A DNA stretch of 64,000 nucleotides, taken from NCBI RefSeq assembly GCF_900119695.1, contig NZ_LT632547.1:1518893-1582892 (forward strand), read 5' to 3'. A program made the translations under genes and the position numbers. This document shows positions 8,664-16,481 of the stretch, one piece after another. How positions within the stretch are numbered: the stretch's first letter is position 1; each line of letters opens with the position of its first letter. The stretch comes from Actinomyces urinae (GTDB taxonomy: Bacteria; Actinomycetota; Actinomycetes; Actinomycetales; Actinomycetaceae). Below the pieces are notes generated by a model. It was not told where the DNA came from. It saw only the letters and a list, made by a program, of their open reading frames with translations, and ran no database searches.

Positions 8664-9689
8664 ATGCCTATCGCAACCCCTGAAGTTTACAACGAGATGC
8701 TGGACCGTGCGAAGGAAGGCAAGTTCGCTTACCCGGCGATCAACGTTACTTCTTCGCAGACCTTGACGGCTGCTATTCAAGGCTTCGCCGAGGCCGAGTC
8801 TGACGGTATTATCCAGGTTTCGGTTGGTGGCGCCGAGTACTGGTCGGGCTCCACGGTTAAGGACCGTGTAGCTGGCTCGCTCGCGATGGCTGCTTACGCT
8901 CGTGAGATTGCTAAGAACTACGACGTTACGGTTGCGCTTCACACTGACCACTGCGCAAAGCAGAACCTTGATTCTTGGATTATTCCGATCATGGAGCTCG
9001 AAGTTGAAGAGGTTAAGGCTGGCCGCCTTCCGTTCTTCCAGTCCCACATGTGGGATGGTTCGGCTGTGCCGTTGAAGGAGAACTTGGAGATCGCGCAGAA
9101 GATGCTTGATCTGGCTCAGAAGTCGCACACCATTCTTGAGGTTGAGATTGGTGTTGTTGGCGGCGAGGAAGACGGCGTTGTTGGCGAGATCAACGAGAAG
9201 CTATACACCACCACTGAGGATGGTATTGCAACGGTTGAGGCTCTGGGACTTGGCGAGAAGGGCCGTTACCTGACTGCTCTTACGTTCGGTAACGTCCACG
9301 GTGTTTACAAGCCGGGCCATGTAAAGCTTCGTCCGGAGATTCTGGGCACCATTCAGGAAGAGGTTGGCGCGAAGTACAACGCTGGCGATCGTCCGTTCGA
9401 CCTGGTTATGCACGGTGGTTCGGGCTCGTCTGCTGAGGAGATCCGCACGGCGGTTGAGAACGGTGTTATCAAGATGAACGTTGACACGGACACTCAGTAC
9501 GCTTTCACTCGACCGGTTGCCGAGTGGATGCTACGTAAGTACGACGAAGTTCTGAAGATTGACGGCGAGGTCGGCGTTAAGAAGTCTTACGACCCGCGTT
9601 CGTGGGGTAAGGCTGCTGAGGCTGGCATGGCTGCTCGCGTTGTTGAGGCTTGTGAGCGCCTTGGCTCCGTTGGCACCAAGATGAAGTAA
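8664..9689 (+). CDS. fbaA: Fructose-bisphosphate aldolase, class II
   Basis: The 341-residue protein is a full-length zinc-dependent class II aldolase. ALHTDHCAK at 91-99 supplies catalytic Asp95 and zinc ligand His96; further zinc and phosphate sites are in the KPGHVKLRPE segment, VMHGGSGS and NVDTDTQYAF. It splits fructose 1,6-bisphosphate into dihydroxyacetone phosphate and glyceraldehyde 3-phosphate in glycolysis. An aaggagg box (8650-8656) decides the ATG at 8664. A gataat -10-like hexamer lies at 8623-8628. A hairpin terminator follows (9708-9739), so it is probably monocistronic. Codon use is strongly biased, as for a highly expressed gene. Confidence 0.96.
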   Translation: MPIATPEVYNEMLDRAKEGKFAYPAINVTSSQTLTAAIQGFAEAESDGIIQVSVGGAEYWSGSTVKDRVAGSLAMAAYAREIAKNYDVTVALHTDHCAKQNLDSWIIPIMELEVEEVKAGRLPFFQSHMWDGSAVPLKENLEIAQKMLDLAQKSHTILEVEIGVVGGEEDGVVGEINEKLYTTTEDGIATVEALGLGEKGRYLTALTFGNVHGVYKPGHVKLRPEILGTIQEEVGAKYNAGDRPFDLVMHGGSGSSAEEIRTAVENGVIKMNVDTDTQYAFTRPVAEWMLRKYDEVLKIDGEVGVKKSYDPRSWGKAAEAGMAARVVEACERLGSVGTKMK

Positions 9690-9707
9690 GTCGCTTCTGG
9701 CTTCTTT

Positions 9708-9739
9708 CGAAGGGCGCGTCCAAATGGGCGCGCCCTTCG
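9708..9739 (+). terminator. Hairpin terminator after fbaA
   Basis: Arms cgaagggcgcg (9708-9718) and cgcgcccttcg (9729-9739) are perfect complements with a 10-base loop. The following bases are not T-rich, so efficiency is uncertain. Confidence 0.65.
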
Positions 9740-9813
9740 CTATGCGCGGTAGTGTGGCTGAAGTAGGTATTCATTTTGCGAGGCCGGTTGGTTCTGACTA
9801 GAGGGAGCGCGGT

Positions 9814-10596
9814 TTGGAAGCGGTTGCGTTCGCGGTGGTAATTGGTGTTGGCGTGGGCGTCGTGGTTGGAGCGCTTGGCGCGGGAGGTGGTATCCTCGCT
9901 GTTCCCGCGCTGACCTACCTGCTGGGCCAGACACCGCACGCGGCTGCCCTCGGTTCCCTTGTGATTGTGTTGGCAACCGCTTTGTCTGCATTGCCCCAGC
10001 GCCTTCGCGCAAAAACTATCCGAGTGAAGCAGGGCCTGATTTTTGGGGCAATCTCGATAATTGGTTCTGTGGTGGGAGGGCGTCTGGCCGTCCTGGTGGA
10101 TGGTAAGGCGTTGATGCTGTTATTTAGCGCGATGCTGGCGGTGATGGCGGCGGTGATGATCTGGAAGGGCCTGCGTGAGCGCGACCTTCCGGACGGAGAA
10201 GCTCCGAGGGGTAAGCCGCGCAGCCTCGTGGCGATAACCCTGGCTGGCCTGGGAACAGGGTTCTTGACGGGTTTCTTTGGCGTGGGAGGCGGCTTTATAG
10301 TGGTGCCGGTACTCACAATCGTCCTCGCGTTTGGAATGAGAGAGGCCGCGGGAACCTCTTTGATCGTCATGTCGATGGCCGCCATTGGAGGCCTGCTGGC
10401 TAGAGTGGGCAATACGCCGCCGATCGATTGGGGCGTTGTGGTGGCGTTCATGCTGGGGTCGATGAGCGGAGCAGTGGTGGGAGGCCCTCTGTCTAGCCGG
10501 GCTAAGCCGTACCAGTTAACACTGATTTTTGGGGCGCTACTAGCAGTGGTTTGCATAGCGAGCTTGAGCGCCACGTTACTAGCCATTTTCGCGTGA
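9814..10596 (+). CDS. TauE/SafE family sulfite/anion exporter
   Basis: The 260-residue protein consists of about eight transmembrane helices arranged as two similar halves, each opening with a glycine-rich signature: GALGAGGGILAVPAL near the N-terminus and GFFGVGGGFIVVPVL near residue 150. This is typical of TauE/SafE (DUF81) permeases, which export sulfite, sulfoacetate or related anions. No substrate clue is nearby. The start is a TTG at 9814 with gaggga 12 bp upstream. It is followed by an unrelated protein gene after 83 bp. Confidence 0.85.
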   Translation: MEAVAFAVVIGVGVGVVVGALGAGGGILAVPALTYLLGQTPHAAALGSLVIVLATALSALPQRLRAKTIRVKQGLIFGAISIIGSVVGGRLAVLVDGKALMLLFSAMLAVMAAVMIWKGLRERDLPDGEAPRGKPRSLVAITLAGLGTGFLTGFFGVGGGFIVVPVLTIVLAFGMREAAGTSLIVMSMAAIGGLLARVGNTPPIDWGVVVAFMLGSMSGAVVGGPLSSRAKPYQLTLIFGALLAVVCIASLSATLLAIFA

Positions 10597-10679
10597 ATAC
10601 GCGAGTAAACTTGCGGTATACCTATCAAAACTCTCGCGTTCGTGGTGTGATGGTAGGTAGTAGATATTAGGAGGCCACT

Positions 10680-11861
10680 TTGGAACACGCACAGCCCAAC
10701 TGGACACGAATCGAAGGCATTATTATTGCCGAACACCTGGATCCGAAGGTGGTTGCCGACTTCATAAATAAAACCAGAGTGGTTGCGACAATCGACTGGT
10801 ACGATCGCACGCCGAACTTGATGGGCCTAACACTTGCGGAAGAAGACGGCCGCCTGGCCACTGTGAACGATGCGAACGAGATCGCTCCGATAGTTGAGAT
10901 TGAAGATTTCGCGCTTGATCTTGCCAACGAGTTCAGCGCGGAAGTGATGATCGATGAGGTCAGCGCGGATGCTCTACCCGAGGGCGCAGAGGTTGGTTCA
11001 GATACGCCGGAGCTGGCTGAGGAGTCAATGAAGATCGTAGAACTGGTGAAGATCCCCGAATCTTCCATCCCGCTTGCAGCCGCCCTTCTTGGCATCGATG
11101 TTGCTTCCATTGAGCTTGAAAACGGTTGGCAGGCCCTCGCGTATGACGCGCAGTATGCGCAGAACGTGGGTGACTTCGGGGAGTTCCCGCGCGTGACGCT
11201 GATGGCGTCGGGTGACGAGTTCTTTGCCAGCCTCGCCGTTGATGATGACGACGAAACGGAAACGATTTACAACTGGTCGATGTCTACGAGGACGCTCGCG
11301 GCAGGCCGTAGCGGCGATAAGATTGCGGCTGAGGCGGAGGAACTCGTTGGAGCTACTTCGGACTTGCGCCGGATTGCCGAGGCCGTGCCGGGTGCGGACG
11401 TGGCTGCGGCGGAGGGTACCGCTCAGTTGCGTGGGTCGCATGCGGTTGCCAGCTTCGTGAGGGCGCTTGGCGTACCCTCGCAGATCGCAACGTACTTGGT
11501 AGAAAACGAGTCAGCTGATGACATTCCGGGCCTTGAAATGCACTATGCGCGGGGTATCTCGAATGCGATTGGTCGTAGTGTGGACAGGATTTTGCTGGAG
11601 CCAGAATCTGCAAGCAACCCGGTTTGGGAGACCTACCATAAGGTTGCAGTTGAACAGCCCAGTATTGTGCGCGTGATTGCCAGTGTTGAGGCCGCGATTG
11701 GTGCCACGCTGGTGGTAAACGCGTTCCGTAGTGCAAAGCCACGTTCGGGTTGGGTGAAGCTTGGCGGCGTTGTGGGTTCGATGATGCTAGTCGACTCGGT
11801 TGCCGAGGTCATGCTTTCGAAGTACCTGATTGAACGCACCAAGAAGCACAGGGGCGAGTAA
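10680..11861 (+). CDS. Protein of unknown function with two C-terminal hydrophobic helices
   Basis: I do not recognise this 393-residue protein. The TTG start at 10680 is supported by taggagg (10668-10674). Residues 1-300 are acidic and soluble in character, with an Asp/Glu-rich patch (VDDDDETETIYNW) and alternating short hydrophobic stretches that suggest two alpha/beta domains. Two hydrophobic segments (about 329-348 and 358-379) are followed by a basic tail (ERTKKHRGE), suggesting a C-terminal membrane hairpin with the bulk in the cytoplasm. It has no cysteine cluster or nucleotide-binding motif. It is followed by a strong terminator and stands alone. Confidence 0.7.
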   Translation: MEHAQPNWTRIEGIIIAEHLDPKVVADFINKTRVVATIDWYDRTPNLMGLTLAEEDGRLATVNDANEIAPIVEIEDFALDLANEFSAEVMIDEVSADALPEGAEVGSDTPELAEESMKIVELVKIPESSIPLAAALLGIDVASIELENGWQALAYDAQYAQNVGDFGEFPRVTLMASGDEFFASLAVDDDDETETIYNWSMSTRTLAAGRSGDKIAAEAEELVGATSDLRRIAEAVPGADVAAAEGTAQLRGSHAVASFVRALGVPSQIATYLVENESADDIPGLEMHYARGISNAIGRSVDRILLEPESASNPVWETYHKVAVEQPSIVRVIASVEAAIGATLVVNAFRSAKPRSGWVKLGGVVGSMMLVDSVAEVMLSKYLIERTKKHRGE

Positions 11862-11872
11862 GGCTTACGCAA

Positions 11873-11910
11873 TGGTGGGGAGAACCGGTTGGTTCTCCCC
11901 ACCATTTTTT
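11873..11910 (+). terminator. Rho-independent terminator
   Basis: Arms tggtggggagaacc (11873-11886) and ggttctccccacca (11891-11904) form a perfect 14-bp stem with a 4-base loop, followed directly by six T (11905-11910). It ends the 10680 gene transcript. Confidence 0.93.
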
Positions 11911-11989
11911 GAGGAATAAGCCCAGCATACGAGCACCTGCGACGGTGTTTTGGGCTGGCGACCAGCCTCGTTGTCGGTCAAGCGATGAG

Positions 11990-12925
11990 TTAGAACGTAT
12001 TTGGTTGGCTATCAGCGAGTTGGAGGGCGCGCAGGCCAGCGCCCATCAGTTGAGAGTTCGAACCCAGTCTTGCGCCAAGAACTCGAGGGCTCGGCACGAT
12101 TCCGAGAGCGTCGCCAAGGAGAGTATGGAACTGGTCGAATAGTTGCTGTCCGCGGTTGGCGAGGCCTCCACCAATCACGATCGGAACTGCTCCTGCCGAT
12201 GCCACTACCGGGGCTACCGTGCGGGCAAGCTGAGTGAGTGCATACTCAACAATCTGGGCGGCCTGCGCGTTTCCCTCATCTAGCAGGCGGTAGACGCCAG
12301 CTGCGCCCTCGGCCTCGTCAATCAGGCCAAGTGCGGCGCCGCGGCGTGCGATACCGGAGGCCGAACACACGCGCTCAAGTGCGATAGGTTGGCCGTCCCA
12401 GCCCGGAATGCGGATTTGGCCGAGCTCGCCAGCCCAACTCGACACTGCAACCGCCTTGCCATCCAGCACTAGCACGGTTGCGATTCCCGTGCCAATCGCA
12501 ATGTAGTAGAAGTTTTTCAGTTTGACGCCCCACGCTCCTTCGGCAAGTGCGCCCGTGCGCACGTCGTGCCCAAAACCCACGGGGCGAGACAGCCTTTGCG
12601 TTAGCATTTCGCGTGCAGGGAAGTCTTTCCATCCCAGGCTTGCCGAGAAAATCGCCATGCCCGCTTCCTCGTCCACGATTCCGGGCAGGTCAAATCCGAT
12701 TGGTTCCACCACGTCTTCGGGTTTGATAGCCCCGTTCTCGCCTATGGCCTTTCCACTACGCACAAGAGCGTCCAAGTCCGCTACGATCTGCGCCAACGTC
12801 TCTATCAGCTTCTCGGGATTCGCGGGTGTAGGAGTGGAGAGGGCGTGCGATACGGAACTGTTTTCGCTAACAATCCCCGACTTTATTGTTGTTCCCCCAA
12901 CGTCGAGGGCAAGGGCGTAGCGCAT
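11990..12925 (-). CDS. ROK family sugar kinase-like protein with altered signature
   Basis: The 311-residue protein opens with the ROK/hexokinase phosphate-1 motif ALDVGGTTIKSGIV and has the second glycine loop YYIAIGTGIA. The catalytic Asp stands in FGHDVRTGALAEG. Two usual ROK features are altered: the ExGH motif reads GELGQI, with Gln for the zinc/substrate His, and the CxCGxxGCxE zinc loop is absent. It may therefore phosphorylate an unusual sugar or act without zinc. The C-terminus IVIGGGLANRG fits the adenosine site. It is followed upstream on the same strand by the glycerophosphodiesterase gene 30 bp away, so a three-gene operon (14990 to 11990) is likely. Confidence 0.82.
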   Translation of the reverse strand: MRYALALDVGGTTIKSGIVSENSSVSHALSTPTPANPEKLIETLAQIVADLDALVRSGKAIGENGAIKPEDVVEPIGFDLPGIVDEEAGMAIFSASLGWKDFPAREMLTQRLSRPVGFGHDVRTGALAEGAWGVKLKNFYYIAIGTGIATVLVLDGKAVAVSSWAGELGQIRIPGWDGQPIALERVCSASGIARRGAALGLIDEAEGAAGVYRLLDEGNAQAAQIVEYALTQLARTVAPVVASAGAVPIVIGGGLANRGQQLFDQFHTLLGDALGIVPSPRVLGARLGSNSQLMGAGLRALQLADSQPNTF

Positions 12926-12955
12926 GAGGCTCCTTAAGCGTCGTGGTTTGGGTGG

Positions 12956-13735
12956 TTAGCGGTTTGAGATTGGACGGGCCGAGCGCGATTCTTGTGGAAA
13001 GTCTTGCGCGATGTCGCTAATCACGGAGTGCGCGCCCCAAGAGGCGAGCTGCGCAGCTCGTTCCAGGTCATTAACGGTCCACACATTCACTTGGAAACCG
13101 GCCTCGGTCATGGCTCGCATGGCTTCTTCGGTTAGGCCGCGCTCGCACGGGTGGATGGCAACCGCCTCGAGTTTGGAGGCCTGTTTAATCCATTTGTCTA
13201 CCTGCTCCATGATGGGAGCGCCAGACGGTTCGAAAAGGCAGGCGCGGCGGTACTGTGGTGCGCGCGCTTTAAGCGAGGTAAGTAGGTCCATATCGAAGCT
13301 GGACACGAGGACCGAGTCGTGACTCTCTAGCTTTGCGAGGGACGCAATAATGGCGTCTATCAGGGTGTTGCGTAGCTCAAAACCGGCCTTGGAAGGCTTG
13401 ATTTCAAGGTTTGCTTCCATGCCGGTGCTGTCCAACAGTTCAACCACGGTAACAAGTTCGGGGATGCGTTCGAACGTGTAGGTGGGGGAGAACCACTTGC
13501 CGGCATCCAGCTTGCGGATGTCTTTGAACTGCAGGTTGTAGTAGCCGCCTTTGCCGTTGGTAGTGCGATCGAGGCGATTGTCGTGGATAACTATGACGGA
13601 GCCGTCTGCGATTACGTCCACGTCAAATTCGAACGAGGACACTCCGTAGTCGATGCATTTAACGAATGCGGCCATCGTGTTTTCGGGTGCCAGTGAGCTC
13701 ATTCCGCGGTGGGCGATTACTGGTGGGTAGTTCAC
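12956..13735 (-). CDS. glpQ: Glycerophosphodiester phosphodiesterase
   Basis: The 259-residue GDPD TIM-barrel protein has the canonical VIAHRGMSSLAPENT (H9, R10, E19), FEFDVD (E36, D38) and IHDNRLDRTTNG (H51, D52), forming the metal site and catalytic His pair. It hydrolyses glycerophosphodiesters to glycerol 3-phosphate and an alcohol. There is no signal peptide, so it is intracellular (UgpQ-like). It lies 10 bp after the DUF4032 gene stop and before the ROK gene on the same strand. The symbol is a family-level choice. Confidence 0.85.
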   Translation of the reverse strand: MNYPPVIAHRGMSSLAPENTMAAFVKCIDYGVSSFEFDVDVIADGSVIVIHDNRLDRTTNGKGGYYNLQFKDIRKLDAGKWFSPTYTFERIPELVTVVELLDSTGMEANLEIKPSKAGFELRNTLIDAIIASLAKLESHDSVLVSSFDMDLLTSLKARAPQYRRACLFEPSGAPIMEQVDKWIKQASKLEAVAIHPCERGLTEEAMRAMTEAGFQVNVWTVNDLERAAQLASWGAHSVISDIAQDFPQESRSARPISNR

Positions 13736-13745
13736 GTTGCTTCTT

Positions 13746-14990
13746 TCAGTCTTCTAGGGTGTGTTCGTCATTAGGGTCAAGGTCAAGCAGGAGGGCCTCG
13801 TCTCGCCTGGTGGCAAGAATGTTGTCGATGTAGGACTGCGTGGCTTCTTCGAGAGGCACGTCGCCGCCGCGTTGCTCGGCAAGGAACCAGCGGTGTTCTA
13901 GGATTTCGTGGAAGATCTGTGCGGGTTGTAGCTTAGCGCTGTATTCGGGAGGAACGGAGCGTACGGTCGGCTCGAATACTTCGGTGAGCCACTGGTGAGC
14001 TACGAGTTCGATGGGCTGGTTTTCCTGCCCGGTGACAGCGCGGTAGGTTGCCAGGTCGTTCAGCATTCTGCGAGCCTGCTGTTCTTGCACGTCGAGGCCG
14101 GTTAGGCGCATGATCTGGCGGTGGTGGTGGCCGGCGTCCACAACTTTTGGTTGCAGGATGATTTTGGTGCCGTCCGGGGTCTGCTTCATGGATACTTCGC
14201 CCACGTCGAATCCGAGGTCGTTGAGTTTGCGGATCCGGTTGGTGATGCGCCAGCGTTCACCGTCAGAGTAGACCTCTTCTGCGGTTAGCTGGTTCCAAAG
14301 CTCGTGGTAGCGCTCGTGAATGCGGTCTCCGATTTCGATGGCGTCGGAGTCTTCAGCGAGCATTCCGCCGGCTTGCAGGTCCATCAGTTCGCCAATGATG
14401 TTGGTGCGGGCCAGGTCAACGTCGTAGTTGCGTTGGCCGGACGTGAGGCTGGGGTGCAGTTCGCCGGTTTCAGCGTCTACGAGGTATCCAGAGAATGCGT
14501 CTGCATCGCGACGGAACAGCGTGTTTGAGAGGGAGACGTCGCCCCAGTAGAAGCCCAGTAGGTGCAGGCGTACTAGCAGTACTGCGATGGAGTCGATGAG
14601 GCGTTCAGCGGTTTCGGGCCTCATCGACTGAGAGATTACCGCGCGGTAAGGCAGGGAGAACTGGAGGTGTTCGGTTATGAGGGCGGGGGTGAGTTCCTCG
14701 CCATCGGGAGATTTACGTCCGGTGATTACCGCCGTTGGGATTACGGAGGGAGCACCTAGCCGGTTGAGGTCTCGCAGTAGCTGGTATTCGTGGTAGGCCA
14801 CGGTTTCGCCAATTTCTTTCACTGCGATTACTCGCCCGCCGAGGTTAACGAACCGGACTACGTGGCGCGAGATTCCTCGAGGCAGTGCGGCAAGCACAGA
14901 TTCGGGCCAATCTTCTAGCGGGGTTTCCCACGGGAGGTCAAGTAGCTCTGGGTCCAGGTTTGCAGCGGTGATCTGTAGGGATTGTCGCAT
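13746..14990 (-). CDS. DUF4032 domain protein (kinase-like fold)
   Basis: The 414-residue protein fits the actinobacterial DUF4032 family, which has an N-terminal lipopolysaccharide-kinase-like half and a DUF4032 half. Residues ~50-190 show kinase-like elements: VIAVKEIGE with a candidate ATP-site Lys, and GFYWGDVSLSNTLF followed by LVDAET, which stand where the HxDxxxxN catalytic loop and DFG metal Asp occur. No experimental role is known for the family. It is the first gene of an apparent operon with the glycerophosphodiesterase and the ROK protein. Confidence 0.75.
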   Translation of the reverse strand: MRQSLQITAANLDPELLDLPWETPLEDWPESVLAALPRGISRHVVRFVNLGGRVIAVKEIGETVAYHEYQLLRDLNRLGAPSVIPTAVITGRKSPDGEELTPALITEHLQFSLPYRAVISQSMRPETAERLIDSIAVLLVRLHLLGFYWGDVSLSNTLFRRDADAFSGYLVDAETGELHPSLTSGQRNYDVDLARTNIIGELMDLQAGGMLAEDSDAIEIGDRIHERYHELWNQLTAEEVYSDGERWRITNRIRKLNDLGFDVGEVSMKQTPDGTKIILQPKVVDAGHHHRQIMRLTGLDVQEQQARRMLNDLATYRAVTGQENQPIELVAHQWLTEVFEPTVRSVPPEYSAKLQPAQIFHEILEHRWFLAEQRGGDVPLEEATQSYIDNILATRRDEALLLDLDPNDEHTLED

Positions 14991-15034
14991 GGTTATATCT
15001 TGTCAAAAAGCACGCCAGATTAAAAAGAAATACG

Positions 15035-15071
15035 AACTGAGGGAGCTCCCGGTTGGGAAGCTCCCTCAGTT
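15035..15071 (-). terminator. Rho-independent terminator of the ugpC-like gene
   Basis: Arms aactgagggagct (15035-15047) and agctccctcagtt (15059-15071) form a 13-bp stem. Read on the minus strand it lies 23 bp after the ATPase stop and is followed within a few bases by a T-rich run (complement of 15017-15030), so it terminates the minus-strand transcript. Confidence 0.75.
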
Positions 15072-15094
15072 ATGTTCACTTATTGTTTTCCCGA

Positions 15095-16234
15095 TTATGA
15101 GGGAAGACGCATGCCAGTGGACTTGGAGAAGTTGTGCTGCTGGCCCTCACGAATACGGACGTGGACGATGGAGCCCTTCGGGGGCGCTGTGCGCGGAGCG
15201 GTGCGGATAATGATCTGATCCGATGCTTCGTCGTCCGGGTTCGCGTCGGTGCCGGAACCAAGGCCGCCGCCACCAACGAGCTTGCCGTACATGTAGGAGT
15301 CAGAGCCGAGCTCTTCAACAAGGTCGATTTCAACCGGAATGGTGTGCTCGCCTTCTTCAACGATTTCTAGGGCCTCAGGACGGAAGCCGATCACAACCTG
15401 GTTGTTGTCTTCCGGCTTCAGGGCTGCAATCGTTGCTTCGGATAGCTTCACGTGAGCCTTGCCGAGCTCTGCGTAGCCGCCTTCGCGGTTAACGGTGAAG
15501 GTACCGAGGTTCATTGCGGGGGAGCCGATGAATCCTGCAACGAACTCGTTTGCGGGCTTCTCGTACATTTCCTGCGGGGTGCCAACCTGCTGGAGGACGC
15601 CGTCCTTCAACACTGCGATGCGGTCACCCATCGTGAGGGCCTCAGTTTGGTCGTGCGTAACGTATACGGTGGTTACGCCAAGGGAACGCTGCAGCGAGGC
15701 GATCTGGGTACGCGTCTGAACGCGCAACTTCGCGTCAAGGTTCGATAGCGGCTCGTCCATGAGGAACACCTGCGGCTTACGAACGATTGCGCGGCCCATT
15801 GCCACACGCTGACGCTGGCCACCGGACAGTGCCTTCGGCTTACGGTCTAGGTAGGGGGTAAGGTCAAGAATCTCAGCAGCTTCTTCAACGCGCTTGTTGA
15901 TCTCTTCCTTCGGGGTGCCAGCGATCTTTAGTGCAAAGCCCATGTTGTCGCGAACCGACATGTGCGGGTACAGAGCGTAGTTCTGGAACACCATTGCGAT
16001 GTCGCGGTTCTTAGGCTGCATGTCGGTGACGTCGCGGTCTCCAATGAAAATGCGGCCGGAGTTAACGTCTTCCAAGCCAGCAAGCATGCGTAGGGTGGTT
16101 GACTTACCGCAACCGGAAGGTCCTACGAGGACGAGAAACTCGCCGTCTTCAATCTTGAGGTCGAATGCATCAACTGCGGGGCGATCCATGCCCGGGTAAA
16201 TGCGGGTTGCTTTATCAAAAGTTACGGTTGCCAT
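15095..16234 (-). CDS. ugpC: Sugar ABC transporter ATP-binding protein, UgpC/MsiK type
   Basis: The 379-residue ATPase has Walker A GPSGCGKST (38-46), Q-loop Q84, signature LSGGQ (136-140), Walker B VFLMDE (ending D160-E161), D-loop SNLD and switch His194, followed by a TOBE regulatory domain of ~140 residues. This is the CUT1 importer ATPase type (MalK, UgpC, MsiK). No permease or binding-protein gene is adjacent; instead three CUT1 systems lacking an ATPase gene lie within 22 kb. In actinobacteria one such ATPase (MsiK in Streptomyces) energises many sugar importers, so this is most likely a shared ATPase. The ribosome site ggagg precedes the ATG at 16234. A terminator follows. Confidence 0.93.
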   Translation of the reverse strand: MATVTFDKATRIYPGMDRPAVDAFDLKIEDGEFLVLVGPSGCGKSTTLRMLAGLEDVNSGRIFIGDRDVTDMQPKNRDIAMVFQNYALYPHMSVRDNMGFALKIAGTPKEEINKRVEEAAEILDLTPYLDRKPKALSGGQRQRVAMGRAIVRKPQVFLMDEPLSNLDAKLRVQTRTQIASLQRSLGVTTVYVTHDQTEALTMGDRIAVLKDGVLQQVGTPQEMYEKPANEFVAGFIGSPAMNLGTFTVNREGGYAELGKAHVKLSEATIAALKPEDNNQVVIGFRPEALEIVEEGEHTIPVEIDLVEELGSDSYMYGKLVGGGGLGSGTDANPDDEASDQIIIRTAPRTAPPKGSIVHVRIREGQQHNFSKSTGMRLPS

Positions 16235-16481
16235 ATTTATTTTCCTCCATCGGCAGGTACGTGCCGAACGATCCGTTGTGAAGAGGTGCTAACACCATTG
16301 CCAGCACGGCTCCGTCTCGCCTATTGAGCCAGAACTAATCTGACACTAGCACAGCTTGATGCAAATAAGTAGGCACATTGGGTCACAGTTTTACTTTTTG
16401 GAAACCCAGTTGCGCATGCTGGTTATAGCTGGGTTCGCCGTGCCTCGTGTATTGCATTTGATTACGGGTAAAGTTTTGGTG

